DNA of 64,000 nucleotides from Sphingomonas kaistensis (GCF_036884275.1 NZ_CP145607.1:1-64000); one strand, 5' to 3'. Positions 37,278 through 46,854 are shown, counted from the stretch's first letter. Numbers and translations are program-made. Notes: generated from the sequence alone by a model not told the origin.

Positions 37278-37910
37278 ATGGGACATGCAATCTACGATCC
37301 CGGTCAGGAAGACCGCCCCGCGTGGAACGTTGGCCGTAAGCTTGGCGCTAAGCGGCCGCTCCTGCCAAAGCAGGTGTGGGCGGTGCGATTCTTCCTAGAG
37401 CAGGAGCACCGCCTCCGCGATCGCGCTCTCTTCGACCTAGCGATCGACAGCAAGCTTCGCGGTTGCGACCTCGTGAAGATCAAGATTGACGAGCTGGTCA
37501 GCGGAGCCCGTATCCGCCAGCGCGCGATCATCGTCCAGCAGAAGACTGGTCGCCCTGTGCAGTTCGAGCTTCTGGAACCCGCCCGCACAAGTTTGCTTCA
37601 GTGGCTTGAACGACGCGGTGGCTCGCTCGACGAGTACGTCTTTCCCAGCCGCGTTGACCGGCTCGCACACATGAGCACCAGGCAGTATGCTCGCCTGGTC
37701 GACGAGTGGGTGACGGCCATAGGTTTGCGCCGCGAAGACTACGGCACCCACTCGCTCCGCCGCACAAAGGCAGCCCTCATCTACAAGCAAACGGGCAATC
37801 TGCGCGCCGTGCAGATCTTGCTCGGGCACACCAAGATCGAGACGACGGTGAGATATCTGGGCGTCGAAGTCGAAGATGCTCTGGCGCTTGCCGAAGCGAC
37901 CGAGATCTAA
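37278..37910 (+). CDS. Tyrosine-type site-specific recombinase, catalytic domain only
   Basis: The 210-residue protein starts after GAGGAG. The catalytic residues of tyrosine recombinases are visible: R in SKLRGCDLVK, H-x-x-R in GTHSLRRTKA, H in LLGHTKIETTV and the nucleophile Y in VRYLGVE. The N-terminal arm- and core-binding domains of full integrases (about 350-400 residues) are absent; such solo-domain recombinases are widespread in sphingomonads. It may move this island or be an independent passenger. A strong hairpin follows the stop codon. Confidence 0.88.
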   Translation: MGHAIYDPGQEDRPAWNVGRKLGAKRPLLPKQVWAVRFFLEQEHRLRDRALFDLAIDSKLRGCDLVKIKIDELVSGARIRQRAIIVQQKTGRPVQFELLEPARTSLLQWLERRGGSLDEYVFPSRVDRLAHMSTRQYARLVDEWVTAIGLRREDYGTHSLRRTKAALIYKQTGNLRAVQILLGHTKIETTVRYLGVEVEDALALAEATEI

Positions 37911-37913
37911 ACA

Positions 37914-37945
37914 GCGTGGTGGGCTGGTTCGCCAGCCCTCCACGC
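37914..37945 (+). terminator. Hairpin after the recombinase gene
   Basis: GCGTGGTGGGCTGG and CCAGCCCTCCACGC form a 14-position stem with one T-T mismatch around a TTCG tetraloop, starting 4 nt after the recombinase stop. There is no long T-tract, but position and stability fit a terminator or 3'-end protecting hairpin. Confidence 0.7.
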
Positions 37946-38116
37946 TGACCATCGCCATTCGTCCAACTGGGGTAGCAATCTGCGAAGCTTTGAAGCTTTC
38001 TCCCCGACTGGTTATCCAGCGAATCGTCACATCGTGAAAAATGCAGGATAATCCTCCAGAAATCTGCCAAATCTCGGCGTCCGAAACGGGCCGTAAGCAG
38101 TCGGTCCTGCGGGCTT

Positions 38117-40015
38117 TCAGCGTGGCGCAGCGCTGCTTGTCGTTGCCACAGCCCTAAGATGCTCTGCGAAGAAGCCAACGATCTCCGTCGTGGAGCGAAC
38201 CCTGTTAGACGTCTTGCGCCAGCCGTGACCCTCATCGGGGAAGAGCGTGTACTTAACAGGCACCCCCCGCGCCTTCATCGCTGCGACAATCTGCTCCGCC
38301 TCGACGACCGGCACGTTGGTATCGTTGGCGCCGTGAAGCACGAACAAGGGTGTCTTGATGCGATCAAGCTTGTGGATGGGCGAGAGGCTGCGAAGCATTG
38401 CCGCTTCTGTCGCGGGATCACCATATTCAGTGGTCGAGATGGCCGCCATCCAGGGCTCGCTTTCACGAAAGAAGGTTTCGAAATTGACGACCCCGAACAG
38501 GTTCACGCCTGCGGCGAACATGTCTGGATACTCGGTCAGTCCAGCCATCACCATGTAGCCGCCGTAACTTCCACCCATGATACCGAGCCGCGTGGGATCG
38601 GCGATCCCCTTGGCGACCAGCGCATCGGTCGTAGCCTTAATGTCCCGCACGCCGTCGACGCGCTTGCCGCGATCATCCATCGCCATGAAGGTCTTGCCGA
38701 AACCTGAGGAGCCCCGGACATTGGGTGCAAAAACGGCGATGCCGGTGGCGACTAGAGCCTGAGCGTCTGGGCTCATGCTCGGCCTGGCCTGTCCTTCGGG
38801 TCCGCCGTGGTAATTGAACACTACCGGCACCGGCCCCGTTGATGCCCGAGGCCGATACAACCAGCCGGAAAGTGCAAGGCCATCATGAGCCTTGTAGGTA
38901 ATCAATTCCGGGCGGACGAGCGTCGTCAGATCGACCCCGTCGTGACGACTTTCGGTGATGCGGCGAATGCCTCCCGTGGCGGTGTCGACAAGGTAGATGT
39001 CGGTCGTGCGATTGGCCCCCGATCCAACTAGCGCGAGACTTCGACCGTCAGCAGTGAAGTCACCCGCACCGACGAGATCGAACGGAAGCTTGGGTCCCGG
39101 ACGGACCCGGCCGCTCTTCGGATCGAACCAGGCCAACTCGCTTCTTCCGCCCACATTCCACACGAGTACCGCTTTGCGGCCGTCCTCGCTCATGGCGGCA
39201 CCCTCGGCCACGGCATCGGTTCGCTGAGCAAAATAGCGGATCGGCCCGGGCTTGCCGTCTGGGCCGATGCTTATGGTGCCAAATGCTTGCCGGTCCCGCC
39301 GGACGTTGGAGATTACGTAGACGGTTCTCCCATCGGGGGAGAGGTCGCCCCAGCCGGTCTCAGCCTTCCCTTCGTGGGGTGTAAGCAGGGTCTCCGTGCC
39401 AGTACGTTGGTCGATGAGATAGAGATTCGTGTCGCCACGACCGAGTAGCCGTCCGACAACGGCCCGGTCACCTCGCATGTCGGCAATGCTATTCAAGCCC
39501 TTGTCGGAAGCGAGCTTCGTCCACGCTCCAGTGGCCACCTGGATCAGCGCCGGGTCTCGCGCCGCCGGATTGTCCTTGTTCGTATCAACGAAGATGGCAG
39601 ATCCATCGCGGCTCCAGCCGGCAAACCCATTGTTTTCCTTACCTCCGGGAGTCAGCCGTCTTGCGCCTGAACCTGCCGCGTTCATCACCCAGATCTGAGT
39701 GTTAAGGCCGCCGCCTGGCAGCACCGAATATGCAAGTTGCTCGCCAGTCGGAGACCATGACACAGAACCGACTGGATCCGTTAGCGTCGTGATCTGCCGA
39801 GCGGCGCCAGTGGCCAGGTCGCGAATCCAGATCTGCGGACTGCCGCTTTCATTGGAGAGATAGGCCATCCGTTTTCCGTCTGGGGAAAGGGTCGGCGAGG
39901 TAGCACTATTGATGCGCCCCAATGCCTCCACCCTTTTCGCAAGCTCGTCTGCGGCGGCGAGAGTTGGTGTAAACGACACCAAGAAGCCGACTAGTAGTGC
40001 GTGTCTCAGCTTCAT
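38117..40015 (-). CDS. Secreted S9 family prolyl oligopeptidase-type peptidase
   Basis: The 632-residue protein has a signal peptide (MKLRHALLVGFLVSFTPTLAAA), an N-terminal WD40-like beta-propeller (repeats such as SPDGKRMAYLSNESG) and a C-terminal alpha/beta-hydrolase peptidase domain with S483 (GGSYGGYM), D565 (GANDTN) and H597 (DEGHGW). It would hydrolyse peptides in the periplasm. The ATG at 40015 was chosen over an upstream start because the signal peptide begins there. A 275-nt gap to the divergent M20 peptidase gene may hold both promoters. Confidence 0.92.
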   Translation of the reverse strand: MKLRHALLVGFLVSFTPTLAAADELAKRVEALGRINSATSPTLSPDGKRMAYLSNESGSPQIWIRDLATGAARQITTLTDPVGSVSWSPTGEQLAYSVLPGGGLNTQIWVMNAAGSGARRLTPGGKENNGFAGWSRDGSAIFVDTNKDNPAARDPALIQVATGAWTKLASDKGLNSIADMRGDRAVVGRLLGRGDTNLYLIDQRTGTETLLTPHEGKAETGWGDLSPDGRTVYVISNVRRDRQAFGTISIGPDGKPGPIRYFAQRTDAVAEGAAMSEDGRKAVLVWNVGGRSELAWFDPKSGRVRPGPKLPFDLVGAGDFTADGRSLALVGSGANRTTDIYLVDTATGGIRRITESRHDGVDLTTLVRPELITYKAHDGLALSGWLYRPRASTGPVPVVFNYHGGPEGQARPSMSPDAQALVATGIAVFAPNVRGSSGFGKTFMAMDDRGKRVDGVRDIKATTDALVAKGIADPTRLGIMGGSYGGYMVMAGLTEYPDMFAAGVNLFGVVNFETFFRESEPWMAAISTTEYGDPATEAAMLRSLSPIHKLDRIKTPLFVLHGANDTNVPVVEAEQIVAAMKARGVPVKYTLFPDEGHGWRKTSNRVRSTTEIVGFFAEHLRAVATTSSAAPR

Positions 40016-40289
40016 CTCGATTGCCCCCCCTGCGGAAAAGGGGATGCTCAACCTTCAAGGCACGCAGTGCAAGCCAATTAACTCACATCAGTAATCATAG
40101 AGGAGTTGGGGTTGCACCAGTCGACTGATCGCTCGGCGGCGCGTGGCACAGCAGCGCGGTCGTCCTTTCAATGCGCAGCGGTGTCTTCGTCCTACCCGAG
40201 GCAAATTTGCACCCTCCTGAGGTTGCACTGGCCACGCGATAGCGCTGAATGGGTAAGATCGCCACCAAGTGCCCACATCCGGAGGATTG

Positions 40290-41591
40290 ATGAAGCCGCT
40301 TTGCACACTTGCTGCAGCCTTGGTGATCGTTACCCCGGTGGAGGCCCGCCTCACCGTGTCGGAGAAACGCATGGTGCAAGTGGTCGATGCCGAACAGGCT
40401 CGTTCGCTCGCCCTGTTGGAGCGGCTGGTCAACCAGAACAGCGGCACGATGAACGTCGACGGAGTTGCGAAAGTCGGCGCCATGATGAGTGCCGAGCTGG
40501 AGCCGTTAGGCTTCAAGGTCGTGTGGAAGCCGCTGCCGCAGACGAAGCGTGCCGGTCATCTCATCGCAACGCACGAGGGCAGACGCGGCGGCAAGCGCCT
40601 GCTGCTGATCGGTCATCTCGACACGGTTTTCGAGCCGAACTCGCCGTTCCAGCGGTACGCTCGCAGCGGGGACAAGGCGACCGGTCCGGGAGTCGGAGAC
40701 GATAAAGGCGGCATGGTCGTCATGGTCGCAGCACTGAGGGCGATGCGCGCCGCCGGCTCGCTGAACGGGGCCAACATGGAGATCCACCTGACAGGCGATG
40801 AGGAAAGCACGGGCCGGCCTATCGAGGTGGCGCGCGAGGACTTGATCGCGGCGGGCAAGCGAGCCGATGCGGCGCTCGATTTCGAAGGACTGTCGCAGGA
40901 AGACGGCCGCGACATGGGCTCGATCGCGCGGCGCTCCTCGAACAGCTGGTCGCTGCGCACGACCGCCAAGTCGGGTCACTCCAGCGGCATCTTCGGTAAC
41001 GCCGTTGGTGATGGCGCAGCTTTCGAGCTTGCGCGTATCCTTGCGGCGTTCCGCACTGAGCTGCCCGAGGAAAACCTCACGTTCAACGTCGGGATCGCGG
41101 CGACTGGCGCGACAGCCGAGCTCAGCACGGATGCAGCGGGCGTTAGTGCGATCGGCAAGACAAACATCATTCCGGCCGCCGGGATCGCACGCGGCGATTT
41201 TCGGACGCTGAGCGAAGAGCAAACCTTGCGCGTACAGGCGAAGATGCGGGCAATCGTTGCCAAGCATCTGCCCGGAGCGTCGGCGACGATCACCTTTGAC
41301 GAAGGCTACCCGCCGATGGCGCCCACCGAAGGTAATCGGGCGTTGCTGCGGCGCCTCAACGAGGTGAACGCCGACATGGGCCTGCCAGCAATGGGCGAGC
41401 TCCATCCGTCCAAGCGAGGCGCCGGTGATATCGCCTTTGTCGCCAAGGACGTGGACGGGCTAGTGGGTCTTGGACCTGCTGGCGACGGTTCACATGCACC
41501 GGGCGAAACGGTCGACCTGCCCAGCATCCAGCGCCAGGCAAAACGCGCCGCAATCCTAATGTCGCGGCTCGCGAGCGAGCTGCGACGCTAG
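40290..41591 (+). CDS. Secreted M20 family metallopeptidase
   Basis: The 433-residue protein starts after a GGAGGA ribosome site with a signal peptide ending near VEA. It is a zinc peptidase of the glutamate-carboxypeptidase/PepT-like M20 group: H109 and D111 in IGHLDTVFEPN, GVGDDKGGM, DEESTG with the catalytic glutamate, and ALDFEG. Metal-ligand histidine near the C-terminus is in GDGSHAPGE. The inserted dimerisation domain is present (SGHSSGIFG). It probably trims peptides in the periplasm, as may the divergent S9 peptidase. Confidence 0.92.
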   Translation: MKPLCTLAAALVIVTPVEARLTVSEKRMVQVVDAEQARSLALLERLVNQNSGTMNVDGVAKVGAMMSAELEPLGFKVVWKPLPQTKRAGHLIATHEGRRGGKRLLLIGHLDTVFEPNSPFQRYARSGDKATGPGVGDDKGGMVVMVAALRAMRAAGSLNGANMEIHLTGDEESTGRPIEVAREDLIAAGKRADAALDFEGLSQEDGRDMGSIARRSSNSWSLRTTAKSGHSSGIFGNAVGDGAAFELARILAAFRTELPEENLTFNVGIAATGATAELSTDAAGVSAIGKTNIIPAAGIARGDFRTLSEEQTLRVQAKMRAIVAKHLPGASATITFDEGYPPMAPTEGNRALLRRLNEVNADMGLPAMGELHPSKRGAGDIAFVAKDVDGLVGLGPAGDGSHAPGETVDLPSIQRQAKRAAILMSRLASELRR

Positions 41592-41622
41592 ACCAAATGC
41601 GAGGGCTTATCCAGGTTGCTGA

Positions 41623-42114
41623 TTACCGGCCTCGGGAAGCAGCGAGCGGTGGTGCAGGTGTCGGTTCGATCGAGATCAATTCCACATCGAAGATAAGTGT
41701 GCTTCCCGGCGGAATGTCGCGCCGCAAGGTTGCTTCGGGAGGAGTAAATCGGCGCCCTTCGTGGCCGTAGCCAAGGTAGCCAGGAATGGTGAAGCGCCAC
41801 CGGTCGCCGGGGCGCATAAGCTGAACCAGCGCACTGAAACCAGGTATCACGGTGCGTACGGAGAAGCGCGTGGGCCCCGTGCCGTCGGCTGCTGAAGTAC
41901 TGAAGATGCTCCCGTCCTCCAGTCGTCCGACATAGCGGATCATGACGTCGTCCGACCGCAAGGGACGCGCCCCTGCGGGCGAGCCCGAGCGCAGCGTTTC
42001 ATAAGAAAGACCTGGCAAGCGGACGACCTTGCTTTGCGGGGCTTGCGCAATTGCGAAGGTGCCGGAGCTAACAGCCACGAGGGCGAAGACTGCCAAGCTG
42101 AGTTGAGCGCGCAT
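41623..42114 (-). CDS. Secreted FKBP-type peptidyl-prolyl isomerase
   Basis: The 163-residue protein has a signal peptide (SLAVFALVAVSSGTFAIAQ) and one FKBP domain: VMIRYVGRLEDGSIFSTS, VIPGFSALVQLMRPGDRWRF and IPGYLGYGHEGRR, with the C-terminal TLIFDVELISIE strand. The ATG at 42114 begins the signal peptide; the frame extends upstream without support. It is a periplasmic folding helper, and ends 32 nt from the convergent M20 peptidase. Confidence 0.9.
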   Translation of the reverse strand: MRAQLSLAVFALVAVSSGTFAIAQAPQSKVVRLPGLSYETLRSGSPAGARPLRSDDVMIRYVGRLEDGSIFSTSAADGTGPTRFSVRTVIPGFSALVQLMRPGDRWRFTIPGYLGYGHEGRRFTPPEATLRRDIPPGSTLIFDVELISIEPTPAPPLAASRGR

Positions 42115-42191
42115 GTAAGACCCTTCAGCGTGTCGATGTAGACATCCCTGATCGGCTTGGATTGGCCTCGAAAGCGAGTCAGAAGAGGCGC

Positions 42192-43298
42192 ATGACATGG
42201 CTTCTTCAAATCCTGGCAGGCTTCGCTGCTCAGGCCGCCCCTTTACCTCCTGCAGCCGCTCCGGCGCGCTCGGCAACTGCTGCCGTAACCAAGTGGCCAA
42301 CCCGCGAGGCAGATTTCACTGTTCGTGACTTCCGTTTCCAGAGCGGCGAGCGACTCCCGTCTCTCCGCATCCACTATACCACCTTGGGTCGGCCGCAGCG
42401 CGACGCACGCGGCGAGATCAGCAATGCGGTCATGATCCTGCACGGCACCGGTGGAAGCGGTAAGCAGTTCCTGCAGCCCCAATTTGCCGATGAATTGTTC
42501 GGCCCGGGACAGCCGCTCGACATCAATCGCTACTGGATCATCCTTCCCGACAATATCGGGCACGGTGGATCGTCCAAGCCTTCGGACGGCTTGCGCACCC
42601 GCTTCCCGGCTTATGATTACGATGACATGGTCGAAGCGCAGCACCAACTGCTGAGCAAAAGTTTTGGCATTCGTCAGATGCGGCTAATCATGGGCACGTC
42701 GATGGGCTGCATGCACAGCTTCGTCTGGGGAGAGAAACGCCCGGGTTTCGCACGCGCGCTGATGCCGCTCGCTTGTCAGCCGGTAGAGATTGCCGGGCTC
42801 AATCGGATGTGGCGGCAACTGCTTGTCGATGGCATCAAGGCCGATCCGGCTTGGGCCGGCGGTGATTACAAGACCCAGCCAATACAGGGCCTTCGAACAG
42901 CAGCGTCGATGCTGATCCTGGCCGGCGCGGCCCCGCTCAATCTGCAGCAGAGCTACCCGACGCGCGAGGCCGCGACCGCGCAAGTTCGCGCCCGAATGGA
43001 GGCTTCGCTCGCCGCGCTCGAAGCCAACGACCTGCTGTATCAGGTCGACGCGTCGCGGACCTACGATCCGTGGCCAAAGCTGGAAGCAATCACCGCACCA
43101 GTGACCTGGATCAATTCGGCGGACGACTTCATAAATCCGCGCGCCCTCGACGTTCCGCAGCGCGCGATTGCCAGGATGCCGAACGCCCGCTTCCGCATGA
43201 TCGCGGAGAGCGCCGAAACTCGCGGCCACGGCACCCACACCTGGGCCAAGTTTTGGAAAGCCGATCTTGTCGATTTGCTCGCCCGAACCGAGCGCTAA
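42192..43298 (+). CDS. Secreted MetX-like alpha/beta-hydrolase
   Basis: The 368-residue alpha/beta-hydrolase has a probable signal peptide (WLLQILAGFAAQAAP) and the homoserine-acetyltransferase-like layout: LRIHYTTLGRP, VMILHGTGGSG, DNIGHGGSSKPSDGLRTRFP, nucleophile S170 in MGTSMGCMH and a terminal H in TRGHGTHTW. True MetX is cytoplasmic, so this secreted relative is more likely a hydrolase of unknown substrate. It is divergent from the FKBP gene (77-nt gap). Confidence 0.85.
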   Translation: MTWLLQILAGFAAQAAPLPPAAAPARSATAAVTKWPTREADFTVRDFRFQSGERLPSLRIHYTTLGRPQRDARGEISNAVMILHGTGGSGKQFLQPQFADELFGPGQPLDINRYWIILPDNIGHGGSSKPSDGLRTRFPAYDYDDMVEAQHQLLSKSFGIRQMRLIMGTSMGCMHSFVWGEKRPGFARALMPLACQPVEIAGLNRMWRQLLVDGIKADPAWAGGDYKTQPIQGLRTAASMLILAGAAPLNLQQSYPTREAATAQVRARMEASLAALEANDLLYQVDASRTYDPWPKLEAITAPVTWINSADDFINPRALDVPQRAIARMPNARFRMIAESAETRGHGTHTWAKFWKADLVDLLARTER

Positions 43299-43580
43299 AC
43301 AGCACCTGGTTGCGACGTCGAAGATCGGCTTTTGGTCCAAGGCGTAATTATTCTACCTGTAATCATTAGCGAAAGCGCAGAGCTTCGCTTGATGATGCGC
43401 TTGAAACGTTAGCGGCTCGCCCAATCGCTACGTCCTTAGCTCAGCCCTGGATCGACCCCTACCCGAACGGCGGCAATTGGCCGAGAGCTGCCTTTCCGGA
43501 AGCAAGGACCGCTCGGTCGAATTCAGACCTTCATTCATTGGCCTCAAGGCGTAGGATGGAAGCACCTATGTCTTTGAGTT

Positions 43581-43629
<49 letters not shown>

Positions 43630-43665
43630 CGCTGGCACGAGGCGAAACGGGCGCGCGGCTTAGCT

Positions 43666-45210
43666 TCATTCAGCTTCCAGTTCACGGAGGCTGCGTCCAC
43701 GGGTTTCCCGTCCCGCCCAGGCGATCATGCCAGCAGAGGCGGCCGTTGGCACAAGCAGGGCGATAGCAGCGCCCACGAGAGTCGGCACAAAGCCGGCAAG
43801 GGCTGCGACTTGCACCGCCACACCACCGAACTTGCTGCTGCCGGCCACTAAACCAGTTGCGCGCCCACGCATGCCCAAGGGGTAGTTTTCAGCAGTGTAT
43901 GGAAGGAGCACCGCGATCGTTCCATTAGTGCCGACTATGAGCATCGCGATGATCGAGACCAGCAACGGCTCCCAGCTGAGTAGTGCTGTCGGGACAAGTG
44001 CGCCAATCAAGCCTACAAGCGTCAGCAGGATCGTTGCCACCAAAGTCCACTTGCTGCTGACACGAGCGTAGAAGAAGGCTGCCACCATGATCGTTGGGAG
44101 CGCGAGCAGAGATGACTTCGCGAGAATGCCGCTGGCGATGGCAGCACTATATCCACGCGCCTGCAGATCAGAAGGCAGCCACAGCAACAAGCCAAAGTTG
44201 ACGAAACTCCAGCAAAGCGCTGCAATCGTTAGAGCCAGAGTAATCTGGCGGTAACCACTGGGTGTCGGAACATCAGTGGGCGGTCTTGCCGGCCGCGCCT
44301 TCGGAACAAGACCGAAGCGCACCTTCATCTGCTCAAGCTCGGCTGCCCGGCCTTGCTCCGCCAGAAAGCGAGGTGTCTCCGGGATGAGCCAGGCAAGTGC
44401 CAGCAGCAGCAGGCCGGTTGGAAAGCCTTGAAGCCAGAGCGCACGCCACCCGAAGATTGGCTCGAAGGTGTGTGCGGCGGCGCTGGCGGCCAAATAACCG
44501 CCGACTAGACCTGTACCGCCAACGAGAACGAGCACCCAACTCCGATGCTTCGGCGGCATCACTTCGGCCAGGAGGGTGTAGATGACGGGCAGCATCCCAC
44601 CTGCAGAGCAACCCATCAGGAAGCACATCACGAGGTTCCACTCGAACGCAGGCATCGCGCCGCAGATCGAAGTCGCGACGAAGAGGATGGTGGACAGGAG
44701 GATAGAAACACGTCGCCCGTAAACATCAGCTAGCCAGCCCCACAGGAATGACCCCACCGTCGTTCCCGTCAAAGCCACCAGCGGAAGCAGCGCAACCGTT
44801 GAACGTTCGACACCATATTCGACCAGCATCCCCGGCAACACGAAGCCGAGTGTTGCGGGCTTCATCACGTCAATGATGAGGCCGAAGGTCAGGACCAGCA
44901 GGACGCCGGCATGCCATTTGTTCAGGGGTGTGCTGTCTGGCGCTTCATAGCTGGTTCCCGCATGATCCCCGTGCGGCGCACGATGCTTTGGCAGCGCACC
45001 GAGGCACGCGAGCGGAGCGCCAACTGCGATGGCCGCCATCCCGAAGTACATTTCCAGATCCATGGGCATGCCTGCGAGGTGGTTTCCCATCTCGTGAGCC
45101 ATCGCCAGCATTGGCAGGTGAAGCAGAACGCCAAGGCTGATGAACGCGCATCCGATCCAGAACCACGCCGCGCGCTCTCCAACGATCGATCCTACTTGAG
45201 GTTTGCCCAT
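43666..45210 (-). CDS. MFS transporter
   Basis: The 514-residue protein has extra N-terminal hydrophobic segments and then a 12-helix major-facilitator core (GLIIDVMKPATLGFVLPG; GFLMGCSAGGMLPVIYTLLAE-like helix 4-5, with the WGWLADVYGRRVSILL loop of the sugar-porter/AAHS branches). Loop 6-7 contains IPETPRFLAEQGR. The C-terminus includes ENYPLGMRGRATGL. The substrate could be an aromatic acid, sugar or metabolite; no neighbouring gene indicates which. Confidence 0.87.
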   Translation of the reverse strand: MGKPQVGSIVGERAAWFWIGCAFISLGVLLHLPMLAMAHEMGNHLAGMPMDLEMYFGMAAIAVGAPLACLGALPKHRAPHGDHAGTSYEAPDSTPLNKWHAGVLLVLTFGLIIDVMKPATLGFVLPGMLVEYGVERSTVALLPLVALTGTTVGSFLWGWLADVYGRRVSILLSTILFVATSICGAMPAFEWNLVMCFLMGCSAGGMLPVIYTLLAEVMPPKHRSWVLVLVGGTGLVGGYLAASAAAHTFEPIFGWRALWLQGFPTGLLLLALAWLIPETPRFLAEQGRAAELEQMKVRFGLVPKARPARPPTDVPTPSGYRQITLALTIAALCWSFVNFGLLLWLPSDLQARGYSAAIASGILAKSSLLALPTIMVAAFFYARVSSKWTLVATILLTLVGLIGALVPTALLSWEPLLVSIIAMLIVGTNGTIAVLLPYTAENYPLGMRGRATGLVAGSSKFGGVAVQVAALAGFVPTLVGAAIALLVPTAASAGMIAWAGRETRGRSLRELEAE

Positions 45211-45396
45211 AGCCTGCTGCGGCTAAGGGGTTCGACCCGCACCTGCAATACAACTGGAGCCTCGTGCCAGTTAGCGCCAGACTATGTGGCCGCAAACGGC
45301 AGTCAACGCCAGCAAGGTAGGGCTGCCTAAGCCTAGATTTCGCTTGCGGGTACCGGCTCAGCCGCCCCGATGAGCTCTGAGTTGAGCGGCTGAAGC

Positions 45397-45495
45397 TGGC
45401 CGTCAGGAGAACGTCCGGTGTTCGTGGCGAAAGCTGGGAAGCGGCCGCTCGTTCAGCTGCCGGGCTAATGTCCGCTTTCGACCCATTGCGGACAT
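45397..45495 (+). repeat. Long form of the 28-nt hairpin repeat (copy 1, core 45468-45495)
   Basis: The perfect core ATGTCCGC-TTTCGACCCATT-GCGGACAT is preceded by about 70 nt (CGTCAGGAGAA ... AAGCGGCCGCT.GTTCA) that recur upstream of the copy at 58924-58951, so some copies belong to a unit of nearly 100 nt. Confidence 0.85.
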
Positions 45496-45520
45496 TCGGA
45501 TGCTTACCGATAAGGGACGC

Positions 45521-45973
45521 ATGTTAGGTCTCATGCTCTTTGCGCAATTGATAGGAGAGGTGCCGGCGCCTGGGACGCCACCTCCACCGCCAGCACCTCG
45601 AAGAATAGAACTGCCGCCGGAGTATGTAGCCACTTGCCGGGTGCTGGATCCGACGGGACGGGTTGCTCGAATTGCAGTTGAAGTGAAGAACTTTCCTCAG
45701 CCGAACGGTCGTATTGTTTATGCCGACCGAGCGATGGCATATCTTAGACGAGCAACTCCCGTGTTGAGTCGCGTTAGTATGCCCGATGGAACGGGTGGAT
45801 GGGACATGTCCGATACGCTTGCGGTGCAGGGCTCGGAACGTGGCGACGTGGCAATCCGGATAGAAACTCGCAATCGCGAACCGTGGGCGAGCGTCTCCCT
45901 CATCACGCTGGACAACGCGACATCGTCTAAAGCGTATGAAGCCGGAATGTGCCAGTTGAGGGTGACGAGATAG
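45521..45973 (+). CDS. Hypothetical secreted protein
   Basis: A 150-residue frame with a short hydrophobic N-terminus (LGLMLFAQLIGE), a Pro-rich linker (GTPPPPPAP) and a beta-rich body; two cysteines (CRVLDP, MCQLRVTR) could form a disulphide. I chose the ATG at 45521 after AAGGGA; an in-frame start at 45500 lies next to the repeat. I do not recognise the family. It is flanked on both sides by the hairpin repeat. Confidence 0.6.
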   Translation: MLGLMLFAQLIGEVPAPGTPPPPPAPRRIELPPEYVATCRVLDPTGRVARIAVEVKNFPQPNGRIVYADRAMAYLRRATPVLSRVSMPDGTGGWDMSDTLAVQGSERGDVAIRIETRNREPWASVSLITLDNATSSKAYEAGMCQLRVTR

Positions 45974-46019
45974 GGGCGCACGGGCTACTGTCTCAGATCC
46001 AGACTGCCAGACCGACATG

Positions 46020-46084
46020 ATGGCCGCTTTCCACCCATTCCGGACACCCGGGCCGATCGTCTGAGTTCGACCCATTGCGGACTT
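46020..46084 (+). repeat. Hairpin repeat doublet (copies 2 and 3)
   Basis: Two cores, 46020-46047 and 46057-46084, are separated by 9 nt (CCGGGCCGA). The first reads ATGGCCGCTTTCCACCCATT; the second has TTCGACCCATTGCGGAC. The rest of 45,974-46,314 shows no gene. Confidence 0.8.
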
Positions 46085-46314
46085 TAGCAGCGTGATTGCG
46101 GCGCTTGCCCGTACGGCCTTCCCCTGCTGGTACGGATTGGAACCGAGCCCCAAAACATCAGTTGCTTCGATGCGCTTCTGTGGGGGCCGCATAGAGGCGC
46201 GCTAGGGTGGGCTCGTTCGGCCCTGAACCGGGCGAGCCCACTTGCCGCGACGGCCTTCCCCTGTAAGCTTGTTATCGGCGGCTCGTCTGACCCCCTTGCC
46301 GTATGGGCCGCCAA

Positions 46315-46575
46315 CTAGCTGACGCGCTTACCAGAAGTTCCCACAGCCGCTGAATCCACCGACACCATCTCAACGGTAAACAGGGTCAGTCCTGTCTGGT
46401 CCGACACCGTGACTCGGTATTCTTCATGCTCCCAGTAGCGCTCGGGTGAGTTGCACAGCATCTCGGCGATCATCTGCACAGCATGGCATCTCGCCTCTTG
46501 CAAACTCGCCAACTCGGTTCCCGCCTCGTCGCGGGTCTCGGCTCCACTCTGGAGGTGGAAGTAGTACGCAGGCAT
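46315..46575 (-). CDS. DUF6894 family small protein
   Basis: The 86-residue protein shows the DUF6894 opening MPAYYFHLQSG, then RDEAGTELASLQEARCHAV and a closing beta-strand pair (YRVTVSDQTGLTLFTVEMV). The ATG at 46575 follows GGAG. Proteins of this kind are very common in Alphaproteobacteria, often in several copies, and have no known function. Confidence 0.85.
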   Translation of the reverse strand: MPAYYFHLQSGAETRDEAGTELASLQEARCHAVQMIAEMLCNSPERYWEHEEYRVTVSDQTGLTLFTVEMVSVDSAAVGTSGKRVS

Positions 46576-46694
46576 CCGCAACTCCAATGAGATCGGTGCC
46601 GATAAGCTACTGGGCCGCAAACGATAAGTGGCCCTAGTACCTAGATTGGAGTCGTGGAAGCGACATTTTGCTGGCGGCGTAAACTACAGAATGG

Positions 46695-46839
46695 CCGGCG
46701 CTTTTCGACCGTTGCCGACGTCTAGGCAGTAGGTCCGCTTCCACCCATTGCGCACATCGGGGCGGAATGTCTTCCTTCGACCATCAGCGGCCACTCAGCA
46801 GGCCGACGCGAACGTCCGCTTTCCACCCATTGCGGGCAT
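46695..46839 (+). repeat. Hairpin repeat cluster (copies 4-7)
   Basis: Cores lie at 46695-46721 (degenerate), 46731-46757, 46767-46794 (degenerate) and 46812-46839. The first two gaps are 9 nt each and the last 17 nt. All are in the same orientation. This cluster fills most of the gap between the DUF6894 and winged-helix genes. Confidence 0.75.
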
Positions 46840-46854
46840 TAGCGAACAAAGATG

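Noticed and set aside
45403-45633. Minus-strand small protein containing MSAMGRKRT
   Set aside because: This is the translated hairpin repeat, a known source of spurious small proteins.
46695-46839. Possible CRISPR array (four regularly spaced repeats)
   Set aside because: Repeats are degenerate hairpins found all over the region, gaps are 9-17 nt, and no cas gene is present.
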